Origin: Oscillospiraceae bacterium
Lineage (GTDB): Bacteria; Bacillota_A; Clostridia; Oscillospirales; Oscillospiraceae
Direction of reading: 5' to 3'
Length of the DNA stretch: 8,174 nt
Assembly: GCA_016302015.1 (NCBI GenBank)
Contig: JAEDOJ010000059.1
Span: 1 to 8,174, forward strand
The translations under genes were made by a program, and so were the position numbers. Shown here in pieces: positions 6,777 through 8,174 of this stretch. Within the stretch, counting starts at the first letter, position 1; every line of letters starts with the position of its first letter. Below the pieces are notes generated by a model. It was not told where the DNA came from. It made no database searches and worked only from the letters and a program-made list of their open reading frames with translations.

Positions 6777-6785
6777 TAAGGATTT

Positions 6786-8162
6786 ATGGCTGAACGTAGT
6801 GCAACGTTGGAGTCAACGCTGCAGGCGCTGTTGGCAGAAAAAAAGTACCCAACCATTCGTGATATTCTGATCACGATGAACCCTTCAGACATTGCGTCTG
6901 TTTTTCAGGAGCTGGAAGAGGATCGTCTTCCCCTCCTCTTCCGCCTGCTTCCCAAGGAGCTGGCGGCGGAAACCTTCGTTGAGATGGAGCCTGACGCCCA
7001 GGAGCTGCTGATTCAGGGCTTCTCCGACTCCGAGCTGAAGGAGGTTCTCAACGAGCTGTATGTGGACGACGCGGTAGACATCGTGGAGGAAATGCCCGCC
7101 AATGTGGTGCGGCGCATTCTCTCTCAGGCGGATCCCCAGATGCGGAAGGAGATCAACGAGATTCTCCGCTACCCGGAAAATTCCGCCGGTTCCATTATGA
7201 CCACGGAATATGTTTCCCTCCGTCCCGCCATGACCGTGGGAGAGGCCATCCTCCACATCCGCAGAACCGGCGTGGACAAGGAGACCATCTACACCTGTTA
7301 TGTTACCAAAAACCGAACGCTGATCGGTCTGGTCACCGTCAAGGATTTGCTGCTGGCCCAGGACGACAAGGCCACCATCCGGGACATTATGGAGGAGAAC
7401 GTCATCTCCGTCAACACCCAGACGGACCAGGAAGAGGTCGCCCAGATGTTCAGCAAGTACAACTTCCTTGCCCTTCCCGTGGTGGATACGGAGAACCGTA
7501 TGGTCGGTATCGTCACCTTTGATGACGCAATGGACGTTATGGAAGATGAGGCTACCGAGGATATGGAGATCATGGGCGGTATGACGCCGTCGGACAAGAC
7601 CTATCTTCGTTCCACGGTTTTCGATCTGTTTAAGCACCGCATTCCCTGGCTGATGCTGCTGATGGTGTCCGCCACCTTCACCGGCATGATCATCACCGGC
7701 TTTGAGGACGCTCTGGCTGCCACGGTTGTCCTCACCGCCTTCATTCCCATGCTGATGGACACCGGCGGCAACTCCGGCTCTCAGTCCTCTGTTACCATCA
7801 TTCGTGCCCTGTCTCTGGGCGAGGTGGAGTTCAGCGACCTGCTCAGCATCGTCTGGAAGGAAATCCGCACCGCGGTTCTGTGCGGCGTGACCCTTTCCGC
7901 CGTCTGCTTCGGCAAGATCATGCTGGTGGATCGTCTCCTCCTGGGCAATACTGAGGTCACCTGGGTGGTGGCTCTGGTGGTCTGCATTACCATGGCCCTC
8001 ACCGTTTTGGTAGCGAAGGTCATCGGCTGTTCCCTGCCCATGCTGGCGAAGAAGCTGGGCTTTGACCCCGCCGTTATGGCAAGTCCCTTCATCACCACCA
8101 TCGTAGACGCCCTGTCTCTGCTGGTCTACTTCGGCGTGGCAAACCTGCTGCTTCTGCCGTAA
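6786..8162 (+). CDS. mgtE: MgtE-family magnesium transporter
   Basis: MgtE is an inner-membrane, dimeric, Mg2+-gated channel for magnesium uptake. The 458-residue product has the full family layout. A helical N-terminal MgtE_N domain spans about 25-130. Two CBS domains follow at about 138-195 (starting SAGSIMTTEYVSL) and about 200-258. A connecting acidic helix lies at about 250-275 (EDEATEDMEIMGG), and about five membrane segments run from about 287 to 457. The pore signature PMLMDTGGNSGSQ (321-333) and the conserved acidic pore residue in SPFITTIVDALSLL (Asp440, matching Asp432 of the Thermus protein) are present. The start ATG follows AGGAGG (6771-6776) at 9-base spacing; the stop is TAA at 8160-8162. 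In the family the cytosolic domains close the channel when Mg2+ is high, so regulation is expected at protein level and, from the leader seen here, probably also at RNA level. Confidence 0.97.
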   Translation: MAERSATLESTLQALLAEKKYPTIRDILITMNPSDIASVFQELEEDRLPLLFRLLPKELAAETFVEMEPDAQELLIQGFSDSELKEVLNELYVDDAVDIVEEMPANVVRRILSQADPQMRKEINEILRYPENSAGSIMTTEYVSLRPAMTVGEAILHIRRTGVDKETIYTCYVTKNRTLIGLVTVKDLLLAQDDKATIRDIMEENVISVNTQTDQEEVAQMFSKYNFLALPVVDTENRMVGIVTFDDAMDVMEDEATEDMEIMGGMTPSDKTYLRSTVFDLFKHRIPWLMLLMVSATFTGMIITGFEDALAATVVLTAFIPMLMDTGGNSGSQSSVTIIRALSLGEVEFSDLLSIVWKEIRTAVLCGVTLSAVCFGKIMLVDRLLLGNTEVTWVVALVVCITMALTVLVAKVIGCSLPMLAKKLGFDPAVMASPFITTIVDALSLLVYFGVANLLLLP

Positions 8163-8174
8163 CCCCCGGCGACA

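Larger units (their letters stand above)
6589..6785 (+). promoter_or_regulatory. Structured mgtE leader, candidate cis-regulatory RNA
   Basis: The roughly 197-base region between the predicted start of transcription and the mgtE ATG holds a short ORF with a strong Shine-Dalgarno and several nested pairings. (a) 6621-6628 with 6712-6720: 8 bp, one bulge. (b) 6638-6645 with 6693-6701: 8 bp with one bulged U, extended by 6648-6650 with 6690-6692. (c) CGGC 6656-6659 with GCCG 6670-6673. (d) An mgtE Shine-Dalgarno-blocking helix, 6715-6728 with 6761-6776, which excludes (a). CCTGCCGG occurs twice (6700-6707, 6733-6740), and each copy can pair through TGCCG with CGGCA at 6656-6660. I see none of the M-box signatures usually found before mgtE and no U-tract terminator, so control at translation is more likely. 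Role and ligand are inferred. Confidence 0.55.

Noticed and set aside
6885..7637. Minus-strand 250-codon ORF inside mgtE
   Set aside because: Antisense shadow of the MgtE N and CBS domains.
1..8174. CRISPR array, tRNA/rRNA genes, insertion sequences or prophage parts
   Set aside because: I saw no regularly spaced repeats, no RNA-gene signatures and no transposase or terminal inverted repeats; the window is a conserved metabolic region.

Overview
The window holds a complete bacterial glycogen-synthesis gene cluster on the minus strand, in the order glgB-glgC-glgD-glgA, followed by the 5' part of glgP, which is cut by the left edge. A plus-strand mgtE magnesium-transporter gene diverges from it on the right. 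The glgBCDAP order, the GlgC/GlgD pair, strong AGGAGG-type ribosome binding sites and a GC-rich coding bias with an AT-rich intergenic region point to a low-G+C-phylum (Bacillota) organism with a fairly high GC genome. A gut Clostridia lineage of the Oscillospiraceae/Ruminococcaceae type is likely; this is inferred from gene style, not from a marker gene.

Layout: 1-512 (minus) is the N-terminal part of glycogen phosphorylase. 513-666 is a 154-base gap with a perfect 14-base cre-like/LacI-family palindrome and a very stable 11-bp stem-loop. 667-6332 (minus) carries glgA, glgD, glgC and glgB, tightly packed (4-base overlap, 25-base gap, about 2-base gap), so probably one translationally coupled transcript. 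It is read from an extended -10 promoter at about 6373-6400. 6333-6785 is the 453-base divergent intergenic region. 6786-8162 (plus) is mgtE, complete, ending 12 bases before the window edge.

Together the glg enzymes make and break down glycogen. GlgC (with the catalytically degenerate partner GlgD) makes ADP-glucose, GlgA elongates alpha-1,4 chains, GlgB adds alpha-1,6 branches, and GlgP releases glucose-1-phosphate. The cre-like site directly upstream of glgP suggests that breakdown is tuned separately, by carbon state.

The least ordinary part is the roughly 200-base mgtE leader. It shows none of the M-box magnesium riboswitch signatures I know. Instead it contains a 28-codon ORF with its own perfect Shine-Dalgarno. 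A pyrimidine tract at the end of that ORF can pair either with the ORF's own Shine-Dalgarno or with the mgtE Shine-Dalgarno, and the ORF's stop codon lies inside the mgtE-blocking helix. A nested stem with two bulges fills the ORF. This looks like a leader-peptide or structured-RNA switch controlling mgtE translation and is the main candidate for an undescribed system. All pairings were found by eye, without energy calculation or conservation data.
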